Assembly (NCBI GenBank): GCA_016864895.1
Contig: CP046107.1
Location: forward strand, 496,001 to 560,000
Length of the DNA: 64,000 nucleotides
From: Neisseriaceae bacterium
Lineage (GTDB): Bacteria > Pseudomonadota > Gammaproteobacteria > Burkholderiales > Neisseriaceae
Direction of reading: 5' to 3'
The position numbers and the translations under genes were made by a program. The notes beneath the pieces were generated by a model, which made no database searches, was not told where the DNA came from, and was given only the letters and a program-made list of their open reading frames with translations. Each line of letters opens with the position of its first letter. Within the stretch, counting starts at the first letter, position 1. Of the stretch, positions 42,099-51,289 are shown one piece after another.

Positions 42099-43445
42099 CT
42101 ACATATTTCTAATGCTTTGACTGATTTCTTCCATTCTCATAAAACGAGACCCTTTTACCAAAATAGAAGAATTCTCACATAATAATTTTTCCAATCTTAC
42201 CAATAAATCATGTTTATTTTGATAGTGTTCAGCACAATGTCCAAATCCATCAACAGCAAATAGACTCATATTTCCTATTGCTAATAAATAGTCTACCCCT
42301 ATTTGCTTAGCATACTGCCCTATTTCTTGGTGTATAACTTGAGCGTTAGCACCTAACTCTCCCATATCTCCCATGACAAAAATCTTTTGATTTGGCATAT
42401 TGGCCAATACTGACAGCGCCACTTTCATTGAGTCAGGATTGGCATTATAAGAATCATCTATTAAATCAGAACCATTATTTAAACGAGAAATAAATAGTCG
42501 ACCGGGTTTACTCTGATAGAGACTTAAACTATTAATAATATCAATTAGTTGAATATCTGGTATGCCAGTTACTAAAGCAAGTGCAGCTAATACATTACTA
42601 ATATTATGTACACCTGGTAATGGAATATGAATTTTTTCTATCCCAATGGGTGTATGTACCGTACATTCAGAAAAAAAAGCTTCAGTTTTAATATTTGTAG
42701 TATAAATATCTCCCGATTCTAAACCAAATGTTCTAACCAAATGTCCTGCTGCTTGTTGTAATAAAAATTCAAATTGTGGACTGTCTTTAGGTAAAACAGC
42801 AGTACCTGCATCATCTAATTCTTGTAATACCTCAGATTTTGCCAAAGCAATACCTTCTAAATTTTTGAAGCCACAACCGATATGTGCCCGTAAGATATTA
42901 TTAATTAAAACAATATTCGGTTTTACTATTTGGGTTAAATAAGATAATTCTCCAAAATGATTCATTCCCATCTCAATTACTGCAAATCGATGAGCTGCTG
43001 ATAGTTTCAATAAAGTTAAAGGAACACCTAGATGATTATTTAAATTCCCCTGTGTCCATAAAACATTATCTTGACCATAAATTGATTTCAAAATAGTAGC
43101 TGTCAATTCTTTAACAGTCGTCTTGCCACTAGAACCAGTGATACCCAATACATAAGGGTTAATTTCTTGACGCCATTTGCTTGCTAATAATCCTAAAGAT
43201 TTAACTGTATCATCTACTAAAATTATTTTATCGTTTTTCACAGTTGAATCAGAAGCAATAACAGCCAATACTCCTTTACTCAACACATCATCTATAAACT
43301 GATGTCCATCAAAATTTACTCCTTTTATGGCAAAAAAAACATCTCCTTGTTGTGCGATCCTACTATCTGTTACTATATTTCTGACCTCTACATCTGGAAA
43401 TCTATTAAACTGATTAAATGTATTATAAATAAAAGATAGCTTCAT
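42099..43445 (-). CDS. murF: UDP-MurNAc-tripeptide D-alanyl-D-alanine ligase
   Basis: MurF adds D-Ala-D-Ala to the cytoplasmic wall precursor. The 448-residue protein has the N-terminal substrate domain, the P-loop TGSSGKTT at 103-110, and the MurF-type IDDSYNANPDSM block. It overlaps the murE stop by four bases (ATGA), so the two ligases are coupled. Confidence 0.97.
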   Translation of the reverse strand: MKLSFIYNTFNQFNRFPDVEVRNIVTDSRIAQQGDVFFAIKGVNFDGHQFIDDVLSKGVLAVIASDSTVKNDKIILVDDTVKSLGLLASKWRQEINPYVLGITGSSGKTTVKELTATILKSIYGQDNVLWTQGNLNNHLGVPLTLLKLSAAHRFAVIEMGMNHFGELSYLTQIVKPNIVLINNILRAHIGCGFKNLEGIALAKSEVLQELDDAGTAVLPKDSPQFEFLLQQAAGHLVRTFGLESGDIYTTNIKTEAFFSECTVHTPIGIEKIHIPLPGVHNISNVLAALALVTGIPDIQLIDIINSLSLYQSKPGRLFISRLNNGSDLIDDSYNANPDSMKVALSVLANMPNQKIFVMGDMGELGANAQVIHQEIGQYAKQIGVDYLLAIGNMSLFAVDGFGHCAEHYQNKHDLLVRLEKLLCENSSILVKGSRFMRMEEISQSIRNM

Positions 43446-44923
43446 TTTTTTTCTACTTCTAAATATTTTTGGGCAATTTCCAAATCATCAAAATAATGTC
43501 TAATACCTGAAATTTCTTGATAATTTTCGTGCCCCTTGCCTGCAATTAAGACAATATCTTCTGATTTGGCATTTTGAATAGCATAGGCAATGGCTTTTTC
43601 TCTATCCACCTCAATTAAGACTGAATTTTTTACAGGAAGAATATCTTGGATAATTTTCTCAGGATGTTCATTTCTAGGATTATCACTTGTCACAACACAA
43701 TAGTCTGCATACTCTTGTGCTATATGTCCCATCAACGGCCTTTTACCTGAATCTCTATCACCACCACAACCAAATACGCACCATATTTTTCCACTTTTAC
43801 TCCTTTTATTTCTAAATACAGCCAAAGATTGTAAAACATTTTGTAATGCATCTGGTGTATGCGCATAATCAACAATCACAACCGGACGATCAGGGTATCG
43901 AATCGATTGCATACGACCTTTAGCAGGTTTGATCTGATTTAAAACCCCTGCTACCTTGTCAGGCATATAACCCAAACCACATAAAATACCAAACGTTGCT
44001 GCTAAATTTTGAGCATTAAACGCACCTAATAAAGAATTATTAATAATCACCCTACCCCAAGGTGAACTTAAAGTGAGTATCATTCCCTCCAATGAGTAAT
44101 TAGCTTTCTCAATATAAATAGTCGCCTCATCAGAAAATCCATAACTGCTTATCATTAAACCGGGATTGTTTTGTTTTAATTCAGCAACTAATTTCTGTCC
44201 GTACGAATCATCAATATTAATTACTGCATGTCTTAACTTATTCCAATAGAATAATCTTTTTTTCACTTCAAAATAATTTGTAAATGAGTGATGATAATCT
44301 AAATGATCTCTGGTCAAATTGGTGAAAACAACTGTATCGAATTCAATACCATTTACTCTGGCCTGATCAATACCATGACTAGACACTTCTATAGATAAGT
44401 AATTAGCCTTTTGTTGTACATAGCTCTTAATTAAATTTTGTACAGATACTGCATCAGGTGTCGTATGGGTTGATTTTTCTAATGTATGCCAAAACCCATT
44501 ACCATTAGTACCTATGACTGCAGATTTTTCTCCTAACTTATCTAATGCTTGAGCTAGCCATTGAGTTATAGAAGTTTTTCCATTAGTACCCGTAACACCC
44601 AATACCTTTATATTACTACTTATATTATGCAGCAGATGAGAAGTAATAATACCCGCCAGTCTAGGTAAATTTTCAACTGCATACATTGGAACCCCATAAT
44701 CAATTGCAATAAAGTCAGATGTTGCTTGATAAATAACAGCCACCGCCCCTCTGGCAACTGCTTGTGGGATAAATTTCCTACCATCTACATATTCGCCACA
44801 ATAAGCAATAAATATATCACCATTTTTAATTTTCCTAGAGTCAGCGACAACAGAACCTTCAAAATAAATACTTTCCAAAGGTTTAATTTGATTCCAATCA
44901 ACTGATTCCATAGTACTATACAT
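43442..44923 (-). CDS. murE: UDP-MurNAc-dipeptide meso-diaminopimelate ligase
   Basis: MurE adds the third residue of the wall peptide. The 493-residue protein has the P-loop TGTNGKTS (111-118) and the specificity motif TSDNPRNEHP; DNPR is the hallmark for meso-diaminopimelate, as expected in a Gram-negative. This fits dapA, an early step of diaminopimelate synthesis, at 56903. Two in-frame ATGs (44923 and 44911) are possible starts; neither has a strong ribosome site. Confidence 0.97.
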   Translation of the reverse strand: MYSTMESVDWNQIKPLESIYFEGSVVADSRKIKNGDIFIAYCGEYVDGRKFIPQAVARGAVAVIYQATSDFIAIDYGVPMYAVENLPRLAGIITSHLLHNISSNIKVLGVTGTNGKTSITQWLAQALDKLGEKSAVIGTNGNGFWHTLEKSTHTTPDAVSVQNLIKSYVQQKANYLSIEVSSHGIDQARVNGIEFDTVVFTNLTRDHLDYHHSFTNYFEVKKRLFYWNKLRHAVINIDDSYGQKLVAELKQNNPGLMISSYGFSDEATIYIEKANYSLEGMILTLSSPWGRVIINNSLLGAFNAQNLAATFGILCGLGYMPDKVAGVLNQIKPAKGRMQSIRYPDRPVVIVDYAHTPDALQNVLQSLAVFRNKRSKSGKIWCVFGCGGDRDSGKRPLMGHIAQEYADYCVVTSDNPRNEHPEKIIQDILPVKNSVLIEVDREKAIAYAIQNAKSEDIVLIAGKGHENYQEISGIRHYFDDLEIAQKYLEVEKK

Positions 44924-44946
44924 AATACCAACTATATCCTAAATAG

Positions 44947-46794
44947 TTAATTGTTTGCGGCTTTATTTGCTACTAACTGCTTAGTCGGAACGACTCCAAG
45001 AATGCTTAATGAACTAGACATAATTTTTTTGAAAGCAGGTGCCGCCACCACCCCGCCATAATAGCCATTTTCTCTAGGATTATTGATACTAACAACAACA
45101 ATTAAACGAGGATTATCCGCTGGTGCATAACCTGCAAACATTGCCACGTGACTATTAGGAGAATAACGCCCATTAACTAATTTTCTTGCTGTTCCCGATT
45201 TTCCCGCCACTTTAAAATCAGGAATAGCTGCCCGAACTCCTGTTCCACCGGGCTCTGTAACCGTAGTCATTATGTCTCTCATTTGAGCTGATGTTTTAGA
45301 ATCAATAATTCTTTCTTCAATCGGCCGTTTCCCCTGTAATTTCAGAAAAGTAGGCGTTAATAGCTTTCCATCATTGGTAAAAATGGTATAGGCACGTGCT
45401 AATTGTAAGATACTCATCTGAACACCATAACCATAGGAAATTGTTGCCTTGTCCAAGGGATACCACTTTCTCCAATTTCTAAAAACACCTGCCGCCTCAC
45501 CTGGAAATTCTGAATTAGGTTTTTTTCCAATACCAATTGAACTTAAATAGTTATAGACTTCTTCAGAATCAAGCATACTCATCAATTTACTAGAACCAAC
45601 ATTAGAAGACTTTGTAATAATCCCTGTAACGGTTAACTGAGGATACAGAACTGTATCTGTAATTTTATGATTACTTAATACATAAGGATAAGTATCGATA
45701 ACAGTATTAGGATTAACTTTACCATCATCTAAAACCTTAGCGACAATAAAAGGCTTAAATAGAGATCCTGGTTCTACCAAGTCATTGACAGCATAATTTC
45801 TTCTGATGGTAGGATCATATTCAGTAAATCTGGCAGGATCAAAATCAGGGTAATTGACCATTGCTAAAACCTCACCATTCTTGGCATCTAGCACAACCGC
45901 ACTTCCTGAAACTGCTTTATGATAAATGACAGTTTCTCTTAAAGTATCCATAGTTGCTGATTGTATATTCTTATCAATCGACAATACCAAATCTTTCCCA
46001 TCAAGGACAGGTTTAGTTTTAGTAGATTGTACCGTATCTATATAGCGTCCATTGTTATCTTGAATCATAACACGTAAACCATTTTCGCCCTGTAAATACT
46101 TGTCAAATTGATACTCTAACCCTTCTAAGCCTATAATACGCTCATTTTTATTAGAATCTACATCCATTTTGGTCACACCAATCACTTGTCCAAATAAATT
46201 ACCATCCGGATAACGCCTTTCCGCTACTGGTGTTATTTTGATACCAGGAATATTTAATTCCTTAATTTTATTGGCTACTTCTTTATCTACCTTACGTTTT
46301 AAATAACGATCTCCTTTAGATTTCCCTTCATATGTTCTATAATCAAACACTTGATAAATTTTAGCCTTCGGTTGATCTAATATCATCGCTAGTTGATCCA
46401 AATTCTTGTAGAACTCTTTCTCACTATTTTGCATATTCAGCAATAATTTAGGTTTATTTTGTAATTTCATTTTTTCTATATGAAATTTTGGCAACTGATA
46501 TGGATCCACCAGAACATTGCGCATAGGCTCATTCATGGCAAGAATCACACCATTACGGTCAACAATTCTACCTCTTTCTGCTACCACAGGCACACTACGA
46601 TAATAAATGTTATTACCATGAGCTTCCCATTTAGGTACCTCTACCATTTGAAAATAAGCCACTCGTACAAAAATAGCCAAAAAAGATAAAAACAAGATGT
46701 TCAAGACAAGATTAATCCTGTTATTTTCTGATATTCTACGTTTTTTCTTGTCTTGATTAGATCGAACTTGTTTATAGTTGTCTTGAATTAACAT
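44947..46794 (-). CDS. ftsI: Penicillin-binding protein FtsI (PBP3/PBP2-type septal transpeptidase)
   Basis: FtsI cross-links septal peptidoglycan. The 615-residue protein has a basic cytoplasmic start, one membrane anchor (about 28-48), a pedestal domain with RGRIVDRNG, and the transpeptidase domain with S344-x-x-K347 (GSLFKP), SSN in TKSSNVGSSK, and the KSGTA triad. It is somewhat longer than the Neisseria PBP2 I know (about 580); the extra length seems to lie in the pedestal (about residues 100-180). It starts 2 bp after the ftsL stop. Confidence 0.97.
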   Translation of the reverse strand: MLIQDNYKQVRSNQDKKKRRISENNRINLVLNILFLSFLAIFVRVAYFQMVEVPKWEAHGNNIYYRSVPVVAERGRIVDRNGVILAMNEPMRNVLVDPYQLPKFHIEKMKLQNKPKLLLNMQNSEKEFYKNLDQLAMILDQPKAKIYQVFDYRTYEGKSKGDRYLKRKVDKEVANKIKELNIPGIKITPVAERRYPDGNLFGQVIGVTKMDVDSNKNERIIGLEGLEYQFDKYLQGENGLRVMIQDNNGRYIDTVQSTKTKPVLDGKDLVLSIDKNIQSATMDTLRETVIYHKAVSGSAVVLDAKNGEVLAMVNYPDFDPARFTEYDPTIRRNYAVNDLVEPGSLFKPFIVAKVLDDGKVNPNTVIDTYPYVLSNHKITDTVLYPQLTVTGIITKSSNVGSSKLMSMLDSEEVYNYLSSIGIGKKPNSEFPGEAAGVFRNWRKWYPLDKATISYGYGVQMSILQLARAYTIFTNDGKLLTPTFLKLQGKRPIEERIIDSKTSAQMRDIMTTVTEPGGTGVRAAIPDFKVAGKSGTARKLVNGRYSPNSHVAMFAGYAPADNPRLIVVVSINNPRENGYYGGVVAAPAFKKIMSSSLSILGVVPTKQLVANKAANN

Positions 46795-46796
46795 AA

Positions 46797-47072
46797 TTAA
46801 TATCCAGCTTTTAACACTCGTTTTGTATCATAATTTGGTAGTACCATACCGATTTTAGATGCTTTTTGTTTAATTCTTGTAATATTGGTTAATTGTGCTC
46901 TTTCCAACTGCATAATGCGGTATTCTTCTTCTAAATTATGTGCTAAATGCCTTTCATTCTCTGCTCGATCAAAATAACCCTTCGTTTGACTTCTCATAGA
47001 CACCAATATCATCGCTGAAACGAAGACTACCACTAACAAAAAAAAATTTAAAAAGACACTTGTTTTAGTCAT
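46797..47072 (-). CDS. ftsL: Cell division protein FtsL
   Basis: FtsL is a small bitopic divisome protein that forms a coiled coil with FtsB. This 91-residue version has one transmembrane segment (about 6-28) followed by a heptad-rich periplasmic stretch (LAHNLEEEYRIMQLERAQL). I start it at ATG 47072, which overlaps the rsmH stop by eight bases and has GGGGGTG at the right distance; an in-frame ATG at 47090 lies upstream of that site. The position between rsmH and ftsI is diagnostic. Confidence 0.92.
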   Translation of the reverse strand: MTKTSVFLNFFLLVVVFVSAMILVSMRSQTKGYFDRAENERHLAHNLEEEYRIMQLERAQLTNITRIKQKASKIGMVLPNYDTKRVLKAGY

Positions 47073-48003
47073 CGGAAACACCCCCTGCATGTACCGCCAC
47101 TCTCATAATGGCCGAACGAGAACGATAATTATGGCTAACTTCCTCATTCGACGGTTTTATAGGCTTGCCTACAATTCTCAATGGCATTTCTTGCCTTCCA
47201 TTGTCTTTAATCATGACCCACTTAGGATGATATTCAGGACTTGAATTTTTTTTTATAAATTGTTTAATAATTCTGTCCTCTAATGAATGGAAGGCAATCG
47301 ACACCAGTCTTCCTCCGCTATCTAATACATTTAAAAGATCAGGTAATACTATTTTTATTTCTTCTAATTCTTGATTAATTTTTATGCGTATTGCCTGAAA
47401 TGTTCTGGTTGCAGGATGTTGTCCCTTGTGTCTGACTTTGATCGTCCTACTAATCAAATCAGCCAGCTCTTTTGTTGTCTCTATCTCTTTATTCTCTCTA
47501 TAAGAGACAATCTCTCGAGCTACTTTTCTATAAAATCTTTCCTCCCCATAAACTTTGATCACCTGTGCTAACTCTTGCTCACTGACTTGGTTTAACCACT
47601 CTTTTGCCGTAATGCCTTGAGAATTATCCATTCTCATATCAAGAGGCGCTTCAAATCTAAAACTAAATCCTCTCTCAGCCTGATCAAGTTGTGGTGTCGA
47701 TAGCCCAAAATCAAACAAAATTCCATTAATTTTTTTTATATTCAAACGTTGTAACTCATAGACAAGATTTTTAAATCCACTATGAACCACTAACACTCTC
47801 TTATCATCCAAAGCTAATTGTTCTGCTATTTTTATTGCTTCCGGATCTTTATCAAAAACAACCAGAATACCTTCTTGACCTAAATGCTCCAGTATTTTTC
47901 TTGAATGACCACCCCTACCAAAAGTTGCATCCACATAAACACCATCGGTTTTTATGTCCAAAGCACTAACTGCTTCATTAAGTAAAACAGTGGTATGCTC
48001 CAT
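47065..48003 (-). CDS. rsmH: 16S rRNA (cytosine-1402-N4)-methyltransferase
   Basis: RsmH (MraW) N4-methylates C1402 in the 16S rRNA decoding site. The 312-residue protein starts HTTVLLNEAVSAL, has the SAM motif DATFGRGGHS, LFDFGLSTPQLDQAERGFSF-like middle blocks, and the late FHSLEDRIIKQF motif. It begins 3 bp after mraZ and overlaps ftsL. Confidence 0.98.
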   Translation of the reverse strand: MEHTTVLLNEAVSALDIKTDGVYVDATFGRGGHSRKILEHLGQEGILVVFDKDPEAIKIAEQLALDDKRVLVVHSGFKNLVYELQRLNIKKINGILFDFGLSTPQLDQAERGFSFRFEAPLDMRMDNSQGITAKEWLNQVSEQELAQVIKVYGEERFYRKVAREIVSYRENKEIETTKELADLISRTIKVRHKGQHPATRTFQAIRIKINQELEEIKIVLPDLLNVLDSGGRLVSIAFHSLEDRIIKQFIKKNSSPEYHPKWVMIKDNGRQEMPLRIVGKPIKPSNEEVSHNYRSRSAIMRVAVHAGGVSDD

Positions 48004-48006
48004 AAA

Positions 48007-48471
48007 TTAAATCCGTAGATCTGTCCGACTTAATTCTGCTTCCAAGGTTTCTGGATCCATATCCAAAATAGCTTTGGTTTCTTGATCCCAACGTGCCTTA
48101 CCCCAAACTTCTAAACGATCGGCACGCCCGACCATAACCACCTCTTTTTCTTGGCTGAACTCAACCAAAGATCTTAACCTTGAGGGAATCAGAATCCTAC
48201 CTGCTGCATCTGGTTCTAATTTTTCCATATTGCCCAAAACCAGTTGTTGGAATTGCTGTAAAATTCGGTTACCTGTTGTAGGCAAATTCATTAATTGGTC
48301 ACGAACACCAACCCAATTAGGCTCAGGGTACAGCAATAAATGAGTTCTATCTTTCAAAGTGGTACACAATACAGCAGCTGGCATAAATTTTAATAAACTC
48401 TCTCTGAACTTGGCTGGAATAGCCAAACGACCTTTGTGATCTATCGAGAGTTCTTGTACACCATTAAACAT
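48007..48471 (-). CDS. mraZ: Transcriptional regulator MraZ
   Basis: MraZ is a ring-forming AbrB-fold DNA-binding protein that controls the dcw operon it heads. The 154-residue protein has two swapped-hairpin repeats; the DHKGRLAIPAKFR and DAAGRILIPSRLR blocks carry the conserved DxxGRxxxPxxxR motif of each half. Its own promoter carries an MraZ operator (48496-48530), so autoregulation is expected. A GTGGGG ribosome site precedes the ATG. Confidence 0.98.
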   Translation of the reverse strand: MFNGVQELSIDHKGRLAIPAKFRESLLKFMPAAVLCTTLKDRTHLLLYPEPNWVGVRDQLMNLPTTGNRILQQFQQLVLGNMEKLEPDAAGRILIPSRLRSLVEFSQEKEVVMVGRADRLEVWGKARWDQETKAILDMDPETLEAELSRTDLRI

Positions 48472-48495
48472 ATTTCCCCACTTCGTAGAAAAAAC

Positions 48496-48530
48496 TCCAT
48501 AATCTCCTACTTAACCCCACTTTCACCCAC
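48496..48530 (-). promoter_or_regulatory. MraZ operator: four direct repeats with 10-bp period
   Basis: On the minus strand, 5'-to-3', GTGGG (48530-48526), GTGGG (48520-48516), GTAGG (48510-48506) and ATGGA (48500-48496) are spaced exactly ten bases apart. This matches the known MraZ box of TGGG-type repeats separated by about five bases upstream of mraZ. Two units are perfect and two are degenerate. The array begins right after the -10 and therefore covers the transcription start. Confidence 0.9.
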
Positions 48531-48559
48531 AATATAATAAAAAATTCATTAATGAGCAA
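48531..48559 (-). promoter_or_regulatory. dcw operon promoter
   Basis: On the minus strand TTGCTC (48559-48554) and TATATT (48536-48531) are separated by 17 bp, a good sigma-70-type promoter. It ends directly against the first MraZ repeat, which fits repression by MraZ at the start site. It lies about 60 bp upstream of the mraZ ATG. Confidence 0.75.
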
Positions 48560-48747
48560 CCTTAAAATAAAAAAATATAAAAAAATGATTTCTAAAAATA
48601 TTAAATTAGAATAAAGTTACAAGAATCAAATGATATAAAATTTATATTGATTGTCTTAGTTTTTCTCTTGAGAATCAAAAATAAAAGTCGCTTTTGTCAA
48701 GAAAAATATTTAGAATAGACCTCTTTAAAAATATAGGAATAACAAGC

Positions 48748-49905
48748 ATGCACCAACTACCTCTTCCCTCACTAGAAGAAAAGAAAATTAGTGATGCATT
48801 AATCAAAGTTATTATTTCTGACATTAAACAGAAAAATGGTTTTTTACCATTTCACGAGTATATTAATTCAGTGTTGTATTTCCCTACACTGGGGTACTAT
48901 TCAAATAATAAAGAAAAAATCGGTATTCATGGTGATTTTATAACCGCGCCTAACTTACACCCTATTTTTGCTAAAACTTTAGCCCAACAAATTGCTGATG
49001 TTTTAAAAAATACCCAAAAAAATATTTATGAATTTGGTGCAGGTACTGGCAATCTAGCGACTGACTTATTAAATTTTATCCCCACACACTTAGTAGAGAA
49101 CTATTATATTATTGATATTTCAAAAAATTTATCCACTCAACAATCAAATAATATTCAAAGTAGAGCACCACAGCATTTCGGTAAAGTAAAACATTTATCT
49201 ACTTTACCAGAGCAATTTAATGGTGTCATTATCGGTAATGAAGTGTTGGATGCTATCCCTTTTAATCTAATTGAAAAAAAAGATAATAATTTTTTTGAAA
49301 TGGGCGTTTCCCTGGACGCAAATAATGAATTGACTTTAAGTTCTCGCCCTTTAACTCAAAAACTCCTACTCAATGAAGCACAAGAGTATTTAATCCATTG
49401 CCCCGAACCTTATCAAACTGAGTTACACCTACAACAAAAGGCTTTTATTAAAACTATATGTCAAAAAATTGGGACTGCAGCAGCTATTTTCATTGATTAT
49501 GGTTTTGAAGCTACTCAATATTACCATCCACAAAGAAGTATGGGGACTATGATGGGGCATTATCAACATCACTCTATTTCTGATCCATTCTTTTATCCTG
49601 GGCTAATTGATCTCACCTGTCATATTAATTTTTCAACTATTGCAGATAGTATTGTCAATACCAAGACTGATTTGATCGGCTACACTTCTCAAAGTATTTT
49701 TTTGATGAATTTAGGTATTATTGATCATCTTAGTGAGTTAAGTGCTGATACAACTAATCCTAACTACTTAAAGGCTAGTCAAGCTTGCCAACTGTTAATT
49801 AACCCTCAAGAAATGGGAGAGTTTTTTAAGGTCATGGCTTTTGCCAAAAACGTAGATATCGAATGGCAAGGGTTCATTTCTGGCGATTGGACTCATAAAC
49901 TATAA
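48748..49905 (+). CDS. MidA/NDUFAF7-type SAM-dependent methyltransferase
   Basis: This 385-residue protein belongs to the MidA family, whose mitochondrial member NDUFAF7 dimethylates an arginine in a complex I subunit. Landmarks are the GDFITAPNLHPIFA block (normally DFxTAPExSxxFG) at about 62-75, the SAM loop YEFGAGTGNLATDL (94-107), GNEVLDAIP, and FIDYGFEATQYYHPQRSMGT. The bacterial target is not established. I start it at ATG 48748 behind AGGA; a TTG 54 bp upstream has no ribosome site. It is divergent from mraZ. Confidence 0.88.
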   Translation: MHQLPLPSLEEKKISDALIKVIISDIKQKNGFLPFHEYINSVLYFPTLGYYSNNKEKIGIHGDFITAPNLHPIFAKTLAQQIADVLKNTQKNIYEFGAGTGNLATDLLNFIPTHLVENYYIIDISKNLSTQQSNNIQSRAPQHFGKVKHLSTLPEQFNGVIIGNEVLDAIPFNLIEKKDNNFFEMGVSLDANNELTLSSRPLTQKLLLNEAQEYLIHCPEPYQTELHLQQKAFIKTICQKIGTAAAIFIDYGFEATQYYHPQRSMGTMMGHYQHHSISDPFFYPGLIDLTCHINFSTIADSIVNTKTDLIGYTSQSIFLMNLGIIDHLSELSADTTNPNYLKASQACQLLINPQEMGEFFKVMAFAKNVDIEWQGFISGDWTHKL

Positions 49906-50629
49906 ACTTTATGCTTAAACATTAGCATCCCCCCTGATGATGAACAATAATATACATCGGAATCAAAAATGAGTATTCTCCCATTATCCAATAGTTACGA
50001 AAATGTATCAGTTCAGTTTCCAAAGATTGAGTTAGCCTACTGCTACAAATTCCACCAACAACACATTAGATCTTAAACAATTAGCACCCATGCTCAATAC
50101 TACTACACCACCACTCCAACCAAATATCTAGTACAGTCATCCTTCCCTACTAAACCTACCATATGTATTAGGAGTCTATCACTGAAGTAAATATTTACTT
50201 TAAACCTTTCTCTACTAACTTTTATTTTTTTAATAAATTAAAAAAATTTAGATTAATGAGAAAAAAAGCAAATGGAAATAAACAATTGTCACGACTACTA
50301 CTTATATCAAAAGATAACTGACAATTGAACAGCTAATTTTTAAACCACACCATCATTATAGATAAAAGCTAATAATGGATTAAAGAGACAGATAAATACC
50401 CTCTACTCTACTCATATTTTTGTCCAAAATAAACAGTAACTCACTACTAAAAGAAACCAAAAACATAAGTAGCAAACCTAGAATAAAATATAAACAAAAT
50501 TTACCATACCTAACTTCAAATATATAAACATACATTTTTAAATAATTAAAATGATACTAACTCAAATTTTAAAAAAATTATTGATAAAATATCTGAACAC
50601 TATTATAATAAAAAGCTAATTTTTTCGTT
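49906..50629. other. 724-bp noncoding stretch upstream of the tRNA
   Basis: No convincing open frame or RNA is seen apart from the tRNA promoter at its right end. Stretches near 49920-50170 are less AT-rich than the rest and could be decayed coding sequence, but I recognise nothing. A 9-bp perfect inverted repeat, CAATTGTCA (50283-50291) and TGACAATTG (50319-50327), has a 27-base loop and unknown meaning. Confidence 0.4.
50581..50609 (+). promoter_or_regulatory. Promoter of the tRNA gene
   Basis: TTGATA (50581-50586) and a perfect TATAAT (50604-50609) are separated by 17 bp, giving a near-consensus sigma-70 promoter. Transcription would start around 50616, about 14 bases before the mature tRNA 5' end. 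Confidence 0.85.
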
Positions 50630-50706
50630 GGCGAATTAGCTCAGTCGGTTAGAGCAGAGGAATCATAATCCTTGTGTCCGGGGTTCGAATCCCTGATTCG
50701 CCACCA
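50630..50706 (+). tRNA. tRNA-Met(CAU), elongator type likely
   Basis: A 77-base cloverleaf with the 3' CCA encoded. The acceptor stem GGCGAAT pairs with ATTCGCC, the D-arm has AGCTCAGTCGGTTAGAGC, the anticodon stem GAGGA/TCCTT holds loop ATCATAA with anticodon CAT, and the T-arm is CGGGG-TTCGAAT-CCCTG. A Watson-Crick G1-C72 pair rules out the initiator form. The CAU anticodon could also belong to tRNA-Ile2 modified by TilS; the GGAATCATAATCC anticodon arm looks more like elongator Met. It is a single gene with its own strong promoter. Confidence 0.93.
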
Positions 50707-51289
50707 TTTTCAATCTTTACGTTTACAAATCAATTTTATTAACTTTCTAAAATACCCGTTTATCATTTGCAAGCTTATAAATTGGATTATTGATCAACCA
50801 ATTATCTGAATAAAATTTTACTGATACAAGTATTTTCTCAGTAACAATATGTTCTCTCACTTAAAGAGCCGATCTTATCCTTTACAGACTAAATACATCT
50901 AACACATTATTTCAACTTATTAAATATAAAGTAATTCGTCAGATCTTCATGCCATAAAAACCAATCAAACAATAGAAAGGCTGGTTGCTTTAACAAATAA
51001 AATTTAAATAGATAACCAATATCTATACCTAATCTCTACTATTATCAAACTACAACCTTTTAACATAATAAAAAAAAAAATCAGATACTTAATATTACAC
51101 CCTAAAAATATGTGCAACACATTTTTGCCCTTCTTAATGAATATTAACTCCTGAAATAAAAAATAATTAACCAGGCTACTTGGTAATGCTAAACAAATTG
51201 ACTATGACCAATAAAGAGAGCTTAAGTTATCCAATTGAACTACAAAATAATATAAACAATATTGTCGTTGACTACTAATAGACAAAACA
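50707..51289. other. 583-bp noncoding stretch downstream of the tRNA
   Basis: AT-rich DNA between the tRNA and the 3' end of the orphan minus-strand gene. I see no protein gene, no copy of the tRNA 3' end that would mark an attachment site, and no clear terminator for the tRNA. Together with the stretch before the tRNA this makes about 1.3 kb with a single gene. Confidence 0.4.

Noticed and set aside
50283..50327. 9-bp inverted repeat in the empty region before the tRNA, considered as insertion-sequence ends or an RNA hairpin
   Set aside because: Only 45 bp overall, with no transposase, target duplication or T-run; CAATTG is itself a palindrome, so chance is likely.
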